Shown piece after piece: positions 26,066 through 34,290 of a DNA stretch of 64,000 nucleotides. This stretch comes from Virgibacillus_F flavescens (GTDB taxonomy: Bacteria; Bacillota; Bacilli; Bacillales; Amphibacillaceae): positions 2,046,001-2,110,000 of the forward strand of contig NZ_CP192260.1 of the NCBI RefSeq assembly GCF_050574275.1, written 5' to 3'. The notes beneath the pieces were generated by a model. That model was not told the DNA's origin, did no database searches, and saw nothing but the letters and a program-made list of their open reading frames with translations. How positions within the stretch are numbered: the stretch's first letter is position 1; each line of letters begins with the position of its first letter. A program made the position numbers and the translations under genes.

Positions 26066-26335
26066 CAATTTTTTGCAGCTTTTTAGAGGAAAAAAAATAA
26101 TCTTTCTGGTTGTTACATACATATAATAAATAGTAATTAAGTTGGGGAAATACATAAAAAGTAAATCTAAATAGATATGATTTGACTTTTTGAATTATTT
26201 CTCCATAATAAAAAAATAAATATAGTAAAGTATATTGTTTTGTATTCTAATTTTGTTTTGATATGATGGGCTAAGAAAGTTGTTCTTATGTTTTAGAAAT
26301 TAGAAGTAGATTTAGACTTTTAGGGGTGAAATGGA
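26066..26335 (+). other. Spacer tig-clpX with putative clpX promoter
   Basis: The tig-clpX gap totals 344 bp, including the preceding terminator. The clearest signal is TTGACT (26182-26187), 16 bp, CATAAT (26204-26209), giving a leader of about 120 bases. No CtsR-type direct repeat (GGTCAAA pair) is visible. The rest is AT-rich without an evident gene. Confidence 0.5.
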
Positions 26336-27613
26336 ATGTTTAAATTCAATGAAGAAAAAGGTCAATTAAAATGTTCTTTTTGTGGAAAGAGTCAAGACCA
26401 GGTACGTAAACTAGTTGCCGGCCCAGGCGTATATATATGTGATGAATGTATTGATCTTTGTACAGAAATCGTCGAAGAAGAGCTTGGTACAGAAGAAGAT
26501 ACAGAATTTAAAGAAGTACCAAAGCCAAAAGAAATCTGCGAGATTTTAGATGACTATGTAATTGGGCAGGATAAAGCTAAGAAAAATCTATCTGTTGCTG
26601 TCTACAACCACTATAAGCGCATTAATGCACCGAAAAATAATGATGATGTTGAGTTATCCAAGAGTAATATTGCAATGCTTGGACCAACAGGGAGTGGTAA
26701 AACATTACTTGCTCAAACACTAGCAAGAATTTTGAACGTACCATTTGCTATAGCGGATGCTACTTCATTAACGGAAGCTGGATACGTGGGAGAGGATGTT
26801 GAAAATATTCTCTTAAAGCTAATTCAGTCTGCTGATTATGATGTAGAGAAAGCAGAAAAAGGAATTATATATATCGATGAAATTGATAAGGTTGCCAGAA
26901 AATCTGAGAACCCGTCAATTACAAGAGATGTTTCAGGTGAAGGCGTACAGCAAGCATTACTGAAAATTCTTGAAGGAACAGTAGCAAGCGTTCCACCTCA
27001 AGGCGGACGTAAGCATCCACATCAAGAATTCATACAGATTGATACAACGAACATTTTGTTCATCTGTGGTGGAGCGTTTGATGGTATAGATCAAATAATT
27101 AAGCGCCGTCTCGGTAAAAAAGTAATCGGTTTTGGTGCAGACGATCAAAAACAGGACCTTGAAGTAGGTCAACTTCTGGCAAAAGTATTACCTGAAGATC
27201 TTTTACGTTACGGTTTAATTCCTGAGTTTATTGGAAGATTACCTGTAATTGGTGCACTGGAGCCATTAGATGAAGAGGCACTTGTTGAAATTCTGACAAA
27301 ACCAAAAAATGCATTAGTTAAACAGTATGAAAAACTGTTCTTAATTGATAATGTGGAATTGGAATTTGAAGAGGAAGCACTAATTGAAATCTCCAAAAAT
27401 GCAATTGAGCGAAAAACTGGAGCTCGTGGTTTACGTTCAATAATTGAAGGATTAATGCTTGAAGTTATGTTCGAGTTGCCTTCTAGAGATGATATTGAAA
27501 AATGTATTATCACTAAAGAGACAGTTCTATTAGAAGATGGAACGCCTAAGCTCATCTTTAAAGATGGAACAGTACAAGATGATAACAAACCGTTACCAAA
27601 AGAAAGTGCATAA
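26336..27613 (+). CDS. clpX: ClpX, unfoldase subunit of ClpXP protease
   Basis: 425 residues. The N-terminal zinc finger has Cys13, Cys16, Cys35 and Cys38. The AAA+ module has Walker A GPTGSGKTLLAQ near 117 and Walker B IIYIDEIDK near 180. The GYVGEDVE pore loop, the IGF-type ClpP loop (KKVIGFGADD near 262) and sensor-2 GARGLRSIIE near 362 are also present. It recognises, unfolds and feeds substrates to ClpP. The start has GGGGTGA upstream. The gene is followed by a large hairpin and then lonA. Confidence 0.98.
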   Translation: MFKFNEEKGQLKCSFCGKSQDQVRKLVAGPGVYICDECIDLCTEIVEEELGTEEDTEFKEVPKPKEICEILDDYVIGQDKAKKNLSVAVYNHYKRINAPKNNDDVELSKSNIAMLGPTGSGKTLLAQTLARILNVPFAIADATSLTEAGYVGEDVENILLKLIQSADYDVEKAEKGIIYIDEIDKVARKSENPSITRDVSGEGVQQALLKILEGTVASVPPQGGRKHPHQEFIQIDTTNILFICGGAFDGIDQIIKRRLGKKVIGFGADDQKQDLEVGQLLAKVLPEDLLRYGLIPEFIGRLPVIGALEPLDEEALVEILTKPKNALVKQYEKLFLIDNVELEFEEEALIEISKNAIERKTGARGLRSIIEGLMLEVMFELPSRDDIEKCIITKETVLLEDGTPKLIFKDGTVQDDNKPLPKESA

Positions 27614-27634
27614 ATAAAGGTAATGATACTGGTT

Positions 27635-27722
27635 TGAAGACTGACATAGAATGATTAGCTCTTCCTATTGCTTTCGTGTTAATAAGCAGAAGTCCTAATT
27701 AATTCGAAGTCAGTCTTTTTCT
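27635..27722 (+). terminator. Long structured terminator after clpX
   Basis: AAGACTGAC (about 27637) pairs with GTCAGTCTT (ending about 27717), followed by TTTCTTTTG. The 60-odd-base interior has further complementarity (GATTAG with CTAATT, and a GCTT-containing arm with AATAAGC). It is therefore an extended multi-part stem, not a simple hairpin. The remaining bases to lonA (27723-27933) are AT-rich with no gene seen. Confidence 0.55.
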
Positions 27723-27933
27723 TTTGTTATTCATTCATACATACACATGACGAGGTAATACTATAGTAAATCATTTACTGAATCTGAAAAGATCGTAAAT
27801 ATTTACAAATGGATAGCTTTTCTTTAGACTTTACAGTTAAGGAAGAGTAACTTCCTACATGCGTAGCAAAACGTGTTACGCTTATATGATGAACTTATAG
27901 AAAACTTAACTGATATTAATGGAGGTACATAAA

Positions 27934-30264
27934 ATGACTAATAAGACTCTTCAACTCCCACTCCTCCCATTACGTGGCTTACTTGTCTTCCCGTCAATGG
28001 TAATACATTTAGATGTGGGACGGGAGAAGTCCATTCAAGCCTTGGAGAAAGCGATGATGGAAGATCAAACTATATTTTTAGCTGCACAGAAAAAAGTGAG
28101 TGTGGACGACCCTACTCCTGAAAACATCTATCGTATTGGCACCGTAGCGAAAGTGAAACAGATGCTTAAGTTACCTAATGGTACTAACCGTGTGCTGGTT
28201 GAAGGTTTATATCGTGCGGAAATTATTCGCTTTACGGAAGAAAAAGATGAATTTATGGTTGAACTGGAAGAAATTGTAGAAGAACGTGGGGACAAAAATG
28301 AAGAAGAAGCATTAATGCGTTCGCTATTAAACCAGTTTGAACAATATATCAAAGTCTCACGCAAAATTAACCATGAAACATTTGCAACAGTTTCTGATAT
28401 TGAAGAAGCAGGTCATCTCGCAGATATTGTAACGTCACATTTGTCTTTAAAATTAAAAGAGAAACAAGAGCTTCTAGAAACTGAAAATGTCAAAAAGCGT
28501 ATCCAACGATTAATCAAATTAATTTCTAATGAGAAGAAAGTTCTTGATTTAGAAAAGAAAATTGGACAACGTGTAAAGAATTCAATGGAGAAAACCCAGA
28601 AAGAATATTATTTGCGTGAACAATTAAAAGCAATTCAGAAAGAACTTGGTGAACGGGATGGAAAAACAGGTGAAGTTGATCAAATCAAAGAAAAAATTGA
28701 TCAATCGAACATGCCGGAACGTATTCTAGAAGTTGCTCTAAAAGAATTGGATCGTTATGAAAAAGTACCGCAAAGTTCCGCTGAGAGCTCTGTTATACGT
28801 AATTACTTAGAATGGTTAATAAACCTTCCATGGACAGAAAAAACGCAGGATACGATAGAAATTGAACATGCACATAAAATATTGGACGAAGATCACTATG
28901 GACTGGATAAAGTAAAAGAGAGAGTGCTTGAGTATTTAGCTGTGCAAAAGTTAACTAATTCCATAAAGGGTCCAATATTATGTATTGTAGGTCCACCAGG
29001 AGTAGGTAAAACATCCCTTGCCAAGTCCATTGCTAGAGCTATTAATCGTAATTTTGTCAGAGTGTCTCTAGGTGGAATTCGTGATGAAGCAGAAATCAGA
29101 GGTCATAGACGTACGTATATCGGAGCGATGCCAGGTCGAATTATTCAAGGTATGAAAAAGGCTAAAACCGTTAACCCTGTATTTCTCCTGGACGAAATTG
29201 ATAAGATGTCAAATGATTTTCGAGGGGATCCTTCTTCAGCGATGTTAGAAGTGCTTGATCCTGAACAGAACAGCAATTTTAGTGATCATTTTATTGAAGA
29301 AACCTATGATTTATCAAATGTCTTATTCGTAGCAACTGCAAACTATGTGAACAACATTCCAGGTCCATTATTGGATCGGATGGAGCTTATTTCTATTGCA
29401 GGATATACCGAGATTGAGAAGCTTCATATAGCAAAAGAACATCTTTTAGGAAAACAATTAAAGGAAAACGGTTTAAAAAAAGGTAATTTACAAATTCGTG
29501 ATGACGCCTTATTAAAGTTAATCCGAACGTATACTAGAGAAGCAGGAGTTCGAAGTCTGGAACGTCAAATTGCTAAACTATGTCGCAAAGCAGCCAAGAT
29601 TATTGTATCTGAAGACAAGAAAAAGGTTGTTATATCTACCAAGAAAATAGAAGAATTACTTGGGAAACCAGTTTTTCGTTATGGCCAAATGGAACTAGAA
29701 GACCAAGTAGGAACTGCAACTGGTCTCGCATATACAGCAGCTGGGGGAGATACGCTGGCTATAGAAGTATCGCATTATCCTGGAAAAGGTAAACTTACGC
29801 TAACTGGAAAACTTGGAGACGTAATGAAAGAGTCTGCCCAGGCTGCATTTAGTTATATTCGATCCAGAGCAGAGGAATTAAATATAAATTCTGATTTTCA
29901 TGAAACCTTTGATATCCACATTCATGTTCCAGAGGGAGCTACACCTAAAGATGGACCTTCAGCTGGAATTACAATGGCAACTGCCTTAGTTTCCGCACTA
30001 ACTGGACGAGCAGTTAGAAAAGAAGTTGGAATGACAGGGGAAATAACCCTTCGCGGGAGAGTTTTACCCATCGGTGGTCTAAAAGAAAAATCTTTAAGCG
30101 CTCACCGTGCTGGTATAACTACAATTATTATTCCAGAAGATAACGCAAAGGATATTGATGATATTCCTGAAAGTGTACGCAAAGAATTGACTTTTATTAA
30201 AGTTAATCATCTCGACCAAGTTTTGAAACATGCCTTAGTGGGGGATTCTAATGAAAGTAAATAA
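27934..30264 (+). CDS. lonA: ATP-dependent protease LonA
   Basis: 776 residues from ATG 27934; GGAGGT seven bases upstream makes this the start, and an in-frame ATG at 27919 overlaps that site. The N-terminal LON substrate domain begins LPLLPLRGLLVFPSM. The AAA+ part has Walker A GPPGVGKTSLAKS near 352 and Walker B VFLLDEIDKM near 416. The proteolytic Ser-Lys dyad is in PKDGPSAGIT (near 672) and GGLKEKSLSAHRAG (near 712). It degrades misfolded and regulatory proteins. engB overlaps its 3' end. lonB, normally just upstream in B. subtilis, is missing. Confidence 0.97.
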   Translation: MTNKTLQLPLLPLRGLLVFPSMVIHLDVGREKSIQALEKAMMEDQTIFLAAQKKVSVDDPTPENIYRIGTVAKVKQMLKLPNGTNRVLVEGLYRAEIIRFTEEKDEFMVELEEIVEERGDKNEEEALMRSLLNQFEQYIKVSRKINHETFATVSDIEEAGHLADIVTSHLSLKLKEKQELLETENVKKRIQRLIKLISNEKKVLDLEKKIGQRVKNSMEKTQKEYYLREQLKAIQKELGERDGKTGEVDQIKEKIDQSNMPERILEVALKELDRYEKVPQSSAESSVIRNYLEWLINLPWTEKTQDTIEIEHAHKILDEDHYGLDKVKERVLEYLAVQKLTNSIKGPILCIVGPPGVGKTSLAKSIARAINRNFVRVSLGGIRDEAEIRGHRRTYIGAMPGRIIQGMKKAKTVNPVFLLDEIDKMSNDFRGDPSSAMLEVLDPEQNSNFSDHFIEETYDLSNVLFVATANYVNNIPGPLLDRMELISIAGYTEIEKLHIAKEHLLGKQLKENGLKKGNLQIRDDALLKLIRTYTREAGVRSLERQIAKLCRKAAKIIVSEDKKKVVISTKKIEELLGKPVFRYGQMELEDQVGTATGLAYTAAGGDTLAIEVSHYPGKGKLTLTGKLGDVMKESAQAAFSYIRSRAEELNINSDFHETFDIHIHVPEGATPKDGPSAGITMATALVSALTGRAVRKEVGMTGEITLRGRVLPIGGLKEKSLSAHRAGITTIIIPEDNAKDIDDIPESVRKELTFIKVNHLDQVLKHALVGDSNESK

Positions 30265-30832
30265 CGCCGAAATTGTTATAAGTGCCGTAAGTCAGAAACA
30301 ATACCCAAATGATCGTCTGCCTGAGATTGCCTTGGCAGGCAGGTCAAACGTAGGAAAATCGTCATTTATTAACCGATTAATTCATCGGAAGAATTTAGCT
30401 AGAACATCATCGAAACCAGGTAAAACGCAAACATTAAATTTTTATCGAATAAATCAGGCTTTTTATTTTGTGGACGTTCCTGGTTATGGTTATGCAAAAG
30501 TTTCCAAAACAGAGCGTGCAAAATGGGGAGTAATGATGGAAGAGTATTTTGAGACCAGAGATACGTTAAAAGCTGTAATGCTTATCACCGATATCCGTCA
30601 TGAACCTTCGGCAGATGATATTAGTATGTATCAATTTTTAAAGCATTTGGAGCTTCCTGTGATTGTGATTGCAACGAAATTAGACAAAATAGCTAAGGGA
30701 AAGCATTCAAAACACATAAAAAGAACTAGAAACACACTCGAGATGGATAAGGATGATATTCTAATACCATTTTCCACAGAATCAGGCGAAGGTAAGGATG
30801 AAGCATGGGGTGTAATAAGAAGTTATCTATAA
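30251..30832 (+). CDS. engB: Ribosome biogenesis GTPase EngB/YsxC
   Basis: 193 residues. GTPase motifs: G1 GRSNVGKSSF (near 29), G3 DVPGYGYA (near 75), G4 TKLDK (near 142). This essential GTPase assists late 50S subunit assembly. The ATG lies 14 bases inside the lonA end (GGGGG just upstream), implying translational coupling, as in B. subtilis lonA-ysxC. A terminator follows. Confidence 0.96.
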   Translation: MKVNNAEIVISAVSQKQYPNDRLPEIALAGRSNVGKSSFINRLIHRKNLARTSSKPGKTQTLNFYRINQAFYFVDVPGYGYAKVSKTERAKWGVMMEEYFETRDTLKAVMLITDIRHEPSADDISMYQFLKHLELPVIVIATKLDKIAKGKHSKHIKRTRNTLEMDKDDILIPFSTESGEGKDEAWGVIRSYL

Positions 30833-30843
30833 GACTTCAGAGC

Positions 30844-30892
30844 AAATACTTTTAAGTTGGATTTTTCTTTCCTTCTTAAGAGTATTTTTTTA
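30844..30892 (+). terminator. Terminator of lonA-engB
   Basis: AAATACTTTTAAG (30844-30856) and CTTAAGAGTATTT (30874-30886) pair with one G-T, followed by a T run. The spacer 30893-31060 beyond it is AT-rich with nothing recognisable. Confidence 0.85.
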
Positions 30893-31060
30893 TTCCTACA
30901 ATACTAATATAAATATAATGTTAGTATTTTTGAAAAATTCTTACGGATACTAGAGTAAAACAATGCATTTTTGGGTATATATAAGATGTGCAGAGTTATA
31001 TTAGCTAGAAAGATGAATTTGTTGATATAATCTGAAATATAGAAAAATAACTTGGTCGCA

Positions 31061-31084
31061 CAATTTCTGACAAATTGCTATAAT
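31061..31084 (+). promoter_or_regulatory. Extended -10 promoter with CodY-like palindrome before the ABC importer
   Basis: TGCTATAAT (31076-31084) is an extended -10 with no good -35. Immediately upstream CAATTTCTGACAAATTG is an inverted repeat. Its segment 31061-31075 matches the CodY consensus AATTTTCWGAAAATT at 11 of 15 bases. A repressor bound there would block the promoter. The regulator identity is inferred. Confidence 0.45.
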
Positions 31085-31164
31085 TAAACGTACAGTTCGA
31101 AAGGGTTATATTAGTTACATACCACAGTATTTGACTAAAAAAAAGAGAAAAGGGTGGTTAGTCT

Positions 31165-31986
31165 ATGAAAAAACTGAATATTTTGTTTATTGTTTCTTTG
31201 CTTGCTTTCTTTCTTGCTGCATGTGGATCAGATGAAGGTTCTGATTCTAGTGGAGAAAGTGAAGGTAACGCTTCAGGAGACAGCCAAGAATTCGATTTAA
31301 TTGAAGAGGGTAAACTTAATTTTGCAGCATCTGGTGAATTTAAACCTTTTAGTTATATGGAAGATGGAAAAATGGTAGGATATGATATTGCGGTAGCAGA
31401 AGCAGTAGCAGAAAAGCTCGGTTTAGAAGCTGTACAGCAAAAAGCTAAATTTGCAGCTATTGTAACTGGTGTAAAACAAGGCCGTTATGATATAGCTGTT
31501 GCAAGTCATACAATCACTGAGGATCGTTTAAAGCAAGTTGATTTTTCTGAGCCATATTACTATTCTGGTCCAGTAATCTATACAAGACCTGACAGCGACA
31601 TTAAATCTGCTGAAGATCTTAAAGGCAAAGAAATTTCTGTATCAAGGGGATCTACTTACGTCGCATTGGCACAGGAATATACGGATGATATTCCACAAGT
31701 AGACAGCGACGTTGTAGCACTCCAATCACTTGCAAAAGGGCATCATGACGCAGTAATTACAGATAAAATCACTGGAGAAACTGCAATTAAGAATGGCTTG
31801 GAATTAGAAAGTCGTGGTCAACTAGGTGTCAGTAAACAAGCAATTGCGCTTCCAAAAGATAATGACAAGCTTGAGAAAGCAATTAATGATGCTTTAAAGG
31901 AATTAAAAGAAAGCGGTAAATTAAAAGAGCTTTCAGAGGAATGGATCGGTGTTGATATTACCGAAGAACCAGAAGCAACTGAGTAA
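31165..31986 (+). CDS. Amino-acid ABC transporter substrate-binding lipoprotein
   Basis: 273 residues. The lipoprotein signal ends at LAAC (Cys20), followed by a Ser/Gly/Glu linker. The rest is a family 3 extracellular solute-binding domain: GEFKPFSYMEDGKMVGYDIA near 53-72, then GRYDIAVASHTITEDRLKQV (about 107-126). It captures an amino acid outside the membrane for the permease and ATPase encoded next. The ligand (polar amino acid or cystine class) cannot be settled from sequence. A hairpin follows before the permease gene, which would allow more binding protein than permease. Confidence 0.92.
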   Translation: MKKLNILFIVSLLAFFLAACGSDEGSDSSGESEGNASGDSQEFDLIEEGKLNFAASGEFKPFSYMEDGKMVGYDIAVAEAVAEKLGLEAVQQKAKFAAIVTGVKQGRYDIAVASHTITEDRLKQVDFSEPYYYSGPVIYTRPDSDIKSAEDLKGKEISVSRGSTYVALAQEYTDDIPQVDSDVVALQSLAKGHHDAVITDKITGETAIKNGLELESRGQLGVSKQAIALPKDNDKLEKAINDALKELKESGKLKELSEEWIGVDITEEPEATE

Positions 31987-32009
31987 CATAAATAATAATT
32001 TAATTAGTC

Positions 32010-32036
32010 AAATGTGCGCATATCTTGCGCACATTT
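32010..32036 (+). terminator. Intra-operon hairpin, partial terminator
   Basis: AAATGTGCGCA and TGCGCACATTT form a perfect 11-bp stem around TATCT. Only a weak T stretch (GCATTTACA) follows, so partial readthrough to the permease is likely. Confidence 0.7.
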
Positions 32037-32126
32037 GCATTTACACTTAAACGAATAATTTATATTTAAAGAAATTAACTGAATATGAGGTAACTATCCG
32101 AGTTTCCTAAGAAGGAGTTGAACTGG

Positions 32127-32789
32127 TTGGATGCTATAATTCATTTTTACGAAGTATTTACTGGTAGTTTTGATCTTTTTATTGAAGGACTTAAGCTGAC
32201 ATTTCTTTTATCAGCAGCTTCATTAGCGATTGCTTTTGTAATCGGTTTGATTTTTGCTATATTTAAAATTTCTAATATAAAAATTTTAGAATGGATCGCT
32301 GACGCATACATATGGATAGTGCGAGGCACGCCATTGATCGTGCAAATTTTTGTACTCTACTATGGTTTGGCAGAAGTTATTCTTCTTTCACCATTCTGGG
32401 CGGGTACTGCAGGTCTTGCCTTTCATAGTGGTGCTTATATCGCGGAAATTATTCGTGGGTCTATCCAATCAATTGATAAAGGACAGCGAGAAGCTGGGCG
32501 TACGCTTGGTATGACACAAGGTTTAACAATGCGAAGAATTATTTTACCTCAAGCATTTAGAAGAGCAGTACCATCCTTAGGTAATCAATTCATTATCGGA
32601 ATTAAAGACTCCTCACTTGTTTCGTTCATCGGAATGCAGGAACTGTTTGGTGTAGCTAGTACACAGGGTGCCAATAACTTTGATTATCTGCCTTACTATC
32701 TGACAGTTGCTGTTTATTATCTATTCATCGTATTAATTCTTACCATAATTGTAAATCAAATTGAGAAAAAATTATCTAGAAGTGATTAA
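32127..32789 (+). CDS. Amino-acid ABC transporter permease
   Basis: 220 residues from TTG 32127. An in-frame TTG at 32118 touches the AAGGAG ribosome site, whereas 32127 sits nine bases from it. Five membrane helices are visible. The HisM/GlnP-type cytoplasmic EAA loop is present (EAGRTLGMTQGLTMRRIILP near 128-147), as is the family's WIVRGTPLIVQIFVLYYGL (about 60). It forms the channel dimer with the downstream ATPase. The ATPase gene starts 15 bp after it. Confidence 0.9.
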   Translation: MDAIIHFYEVFTGSFDLFIEGLKLTFLLSAASLAIAFVIGLIFAIFKISNIKILEWIADAYIWIVRGTPLIVQIFVLYYGLAEVILLSPFWAGTAGLAFHSGAYIAEIIRGSIQSIDKGQREAGRTLGMTQGLTMRRIILPQAFRRAVPSLGNQFIIGIKDSSLVSFIGMQELFGVASTQGANNFDYLPYYLTVAVYYLFIVLILTIIVNQIEKKLSRSD

Positions 32790-32804
32790 GTGAGGGGGGC
32801 TAGT

Positions 32805-33545
32805 ATGAGCGAAAAGCAGGAAATAATCAATGTTGAGAAATTGAATAAGTCCTTCGGGGATTTACACGTATTGAAAGATATAGACATGACGGTAAAAGAG
32901 AGTGAAGTAGTTGTTTTAATAGGAGCTAGTGGTTCAGGTAAAAGTACTTTATTGCGTTCGCTGAATTTTTTGGAAATAAAGGATAGTGGAATTATCACAC
33001 TTCAAGGGGAACAAATTGAAAGAGATACGCATGACCTGAATAAGGTACGCCAGCGTGTTGGCATGGTATTTCAGCACTTTAATCTCTTTCCACATAAAAC
33101 AGTACTTGGGAATGTTATAGAAGCCCCTACACAGGTGAAAGGGATTAAGAAAGAGCAAGCAATAAAAGATGGAAAAAGACTACTTGATAAAGTTGGATTA
33201 GGCGATAAATATAACGTTTATCCATCGACATTATCTGGTGGTCAAAAACAACGAGTGGCCATTGCGCGCGCACTAGCAATGAAGCCACAGGTTATGTTAT
33301 TCGATGAACCAACATCAGCCCTTGACCCTGAACTTGTGGGAGAAGTATTATCCACCATGAAGGAGCTTGCTGAAGAAGGAATGACCATGGTAGTAGTTAC
33401 ACACGAAATGGGATTTGCACGAGAGGTTGGTGACTGGGTTATCTATATGCATGATGGCAAAGTTGTTGAAACGGGCAATCCAAAAGACCTGTTTGATAAC
33501 CCGAAAGAAGAACGAACACAAGCATTTTTAAGTTCAATATTGTAA
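32805..33545 (+). CDS. Amino-acid ABC transporter ATPase
   Basis: 246 residues from ATG 32805 (GAGGGGGG upstream). Walker A GASGSGKSTLLRS (near 39), Q-loop VFQHFNLFPHKTV, signature LSGGQKQRVAIARAL (near 143), Walker B VMLFDEPTSALDPE (near 164) and switch His VVTHEMGFA are all intact. It is of the GlnQ/polar amino acid type. It completes a binding protein-permease-ATPase importer placed between engB and hemA. Its stop codon lies inside the long terminator stem shared with the convergent gene. Confidence 0.94.
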   Translation: MSEKQEIINVEKLNKSFGDLHVLKDIDMTVKESEVVVLIGASGSGKSTLLRSLNFLEIKDSGIITLQGEQIERDTHDLNKVRQRVGMVFQHFNLFPHKTVLGNVIEAPTQVKGIKKEQAIKDGKRLLDKVGLGDKYNVYPSTLSGGQKQRVAIARALAMKPQVMLFDEPTSALDPELVGEVLSTMKELAEEGMTMVVVTHEMGFAREVGDWVIYMHDGKVVETGNPKDLFDNPKEERTQAFLSSIL

Positions 33546-33599
33546 AGATAAGAAGAAGCGCTAATTCTATTATGAATTAGCGCTTCTTCTTATCTTTAC
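33542..33599. terminator. 26-bp perfect bidirectional terminator stem
   Basis: GTAAAGATAAGAAGAAGCGC and the next six bases (33542-33567) are perfectly repeated in inverse at 33574-33599 around a 6-base loop. The stem contains the plus-strand gene's stop and the last codons of the minus-strand gene. Confidence 0.9.
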
Positions 33600-34071
33600 G
33601 TGTTAAAAAGAATATCCCAAGACCAATCAATAAGAGTTGCCAATAGTTTTCAATCAGTTCAAGTAATTGGTATAACCAGCTTAAGTATGGTGGTAAATTA
33701 ACCGGAAAAATGACAAGTAGGGATAAAAAGATAAAAGTTAATCCCATGAACAGGCCATCTTTAGTTTTGAGGAACCTTACTATAAATGCAATACCAACTA
33801 TCAACAGATAGACCCCCCAGTGGTCAATCCAGAAAGAATAGTGGCTCACACCATGAAAGTGTATGCCTAAGCCCAAAATTACTGTACCGCTAAACAAATT
33901 TTGATAATCTTTAGTTTTGTAACTATGTATAAGAAAAGCAAGTCCGATAATAATAAAAAGTGTTGGCCATGAATAAAAATCTGTAATTATCGGGAGCTTA
34001 AGTTGTTTTAGTAAAAAATAGAGTCCAATTCCGATCAATAAGTAGCCAGCAAAAAAATGTTGTTTTTTCAT
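33577..34071 (-). CDS. Multi-pass membrane protein with LiaF-like/DUF5668 helices
   Basis: 164 residues. About six hydrophobic helices are paired with short charged loops: FFAGYLLIGIGLYFLLKQL, WPTLFIIIGLAFLIHSY, and later WQLLLIGLGIFFLTR. The repeated pattern 'LIGIG/LFLL + KxxK' is that of LiaI/LiaF-like transmembrane domains. The C terminus is basic (RKDKKKR). Function unknown. Bacillus carries a similar-sized uncharacterised membrane protein (YsxD) near hemA, which may be the counterpart. The start ATG has AAAGGAATT upstream. It converges with the ABC importer. Confidence 0.7.
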   Translation of the reverse strand: MKKQHFFAGYLLIGIGLYFLLKQLKLPIITDFYSWPTLFIIIGLAFLIHSYKTKDYQNLFSGTVILGLGIHFHGVSHYSFWIDHWGVYLLIVGIAFIVRFLKTKDGLFMGLTFIFLSLLVIFPVNLPPYLSWLYQLLELIENYWQLLLIGLGIFFLTRKDKKKR

Positions 34072-34240
34072 TACAATTCCTTTCTATATGCCTAGTTTAA
34101 CAGGTCAATCTCTTGATAATAGTATACTGTTATGGTAAAGTACATACGAGTTCATTTTATAAGAGACTATGTCCATATTATAGTAACATATGGAGTCGAA
34201 ATCTGTTCACTTTTTGTCGAAAATAACAATCAAATTATAT

Positions 34241-34257
34241 GTTATAATAAATTATAG
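34241..34257 (+). promoter_or_regulatory. hemA extended -10 overlapped by a PerR-like palindrome
   Basis: TGTTATAAT (from 34240) is an extended -10. TATAAT-AA-ATTATA (34243-34256) is an inverted repeat resembling the PerR box TTATAATNATTATAA, but with a 2-base centre where the box has 1. B. subtilis hemAXCDBL is PerR-controlled, so the idea is reasonable but unproven. Confidence 0.4.
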
Positions 34258-34290
34258 TACTATGTTTAAGTTTTTTGGGGGTAGATCGGA

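Noticed and set aside
25992..26335. CtsR operator before clpX, or before lonA
   Set aside because: No paired GGTCAAA-type heptamers are visible in either spacer.
30893..31060. Riboswitch (SAM, lysine or glycine type) before the ABC importer
   Set aside because: None of the conserved core motifs of those riboswitches is present.
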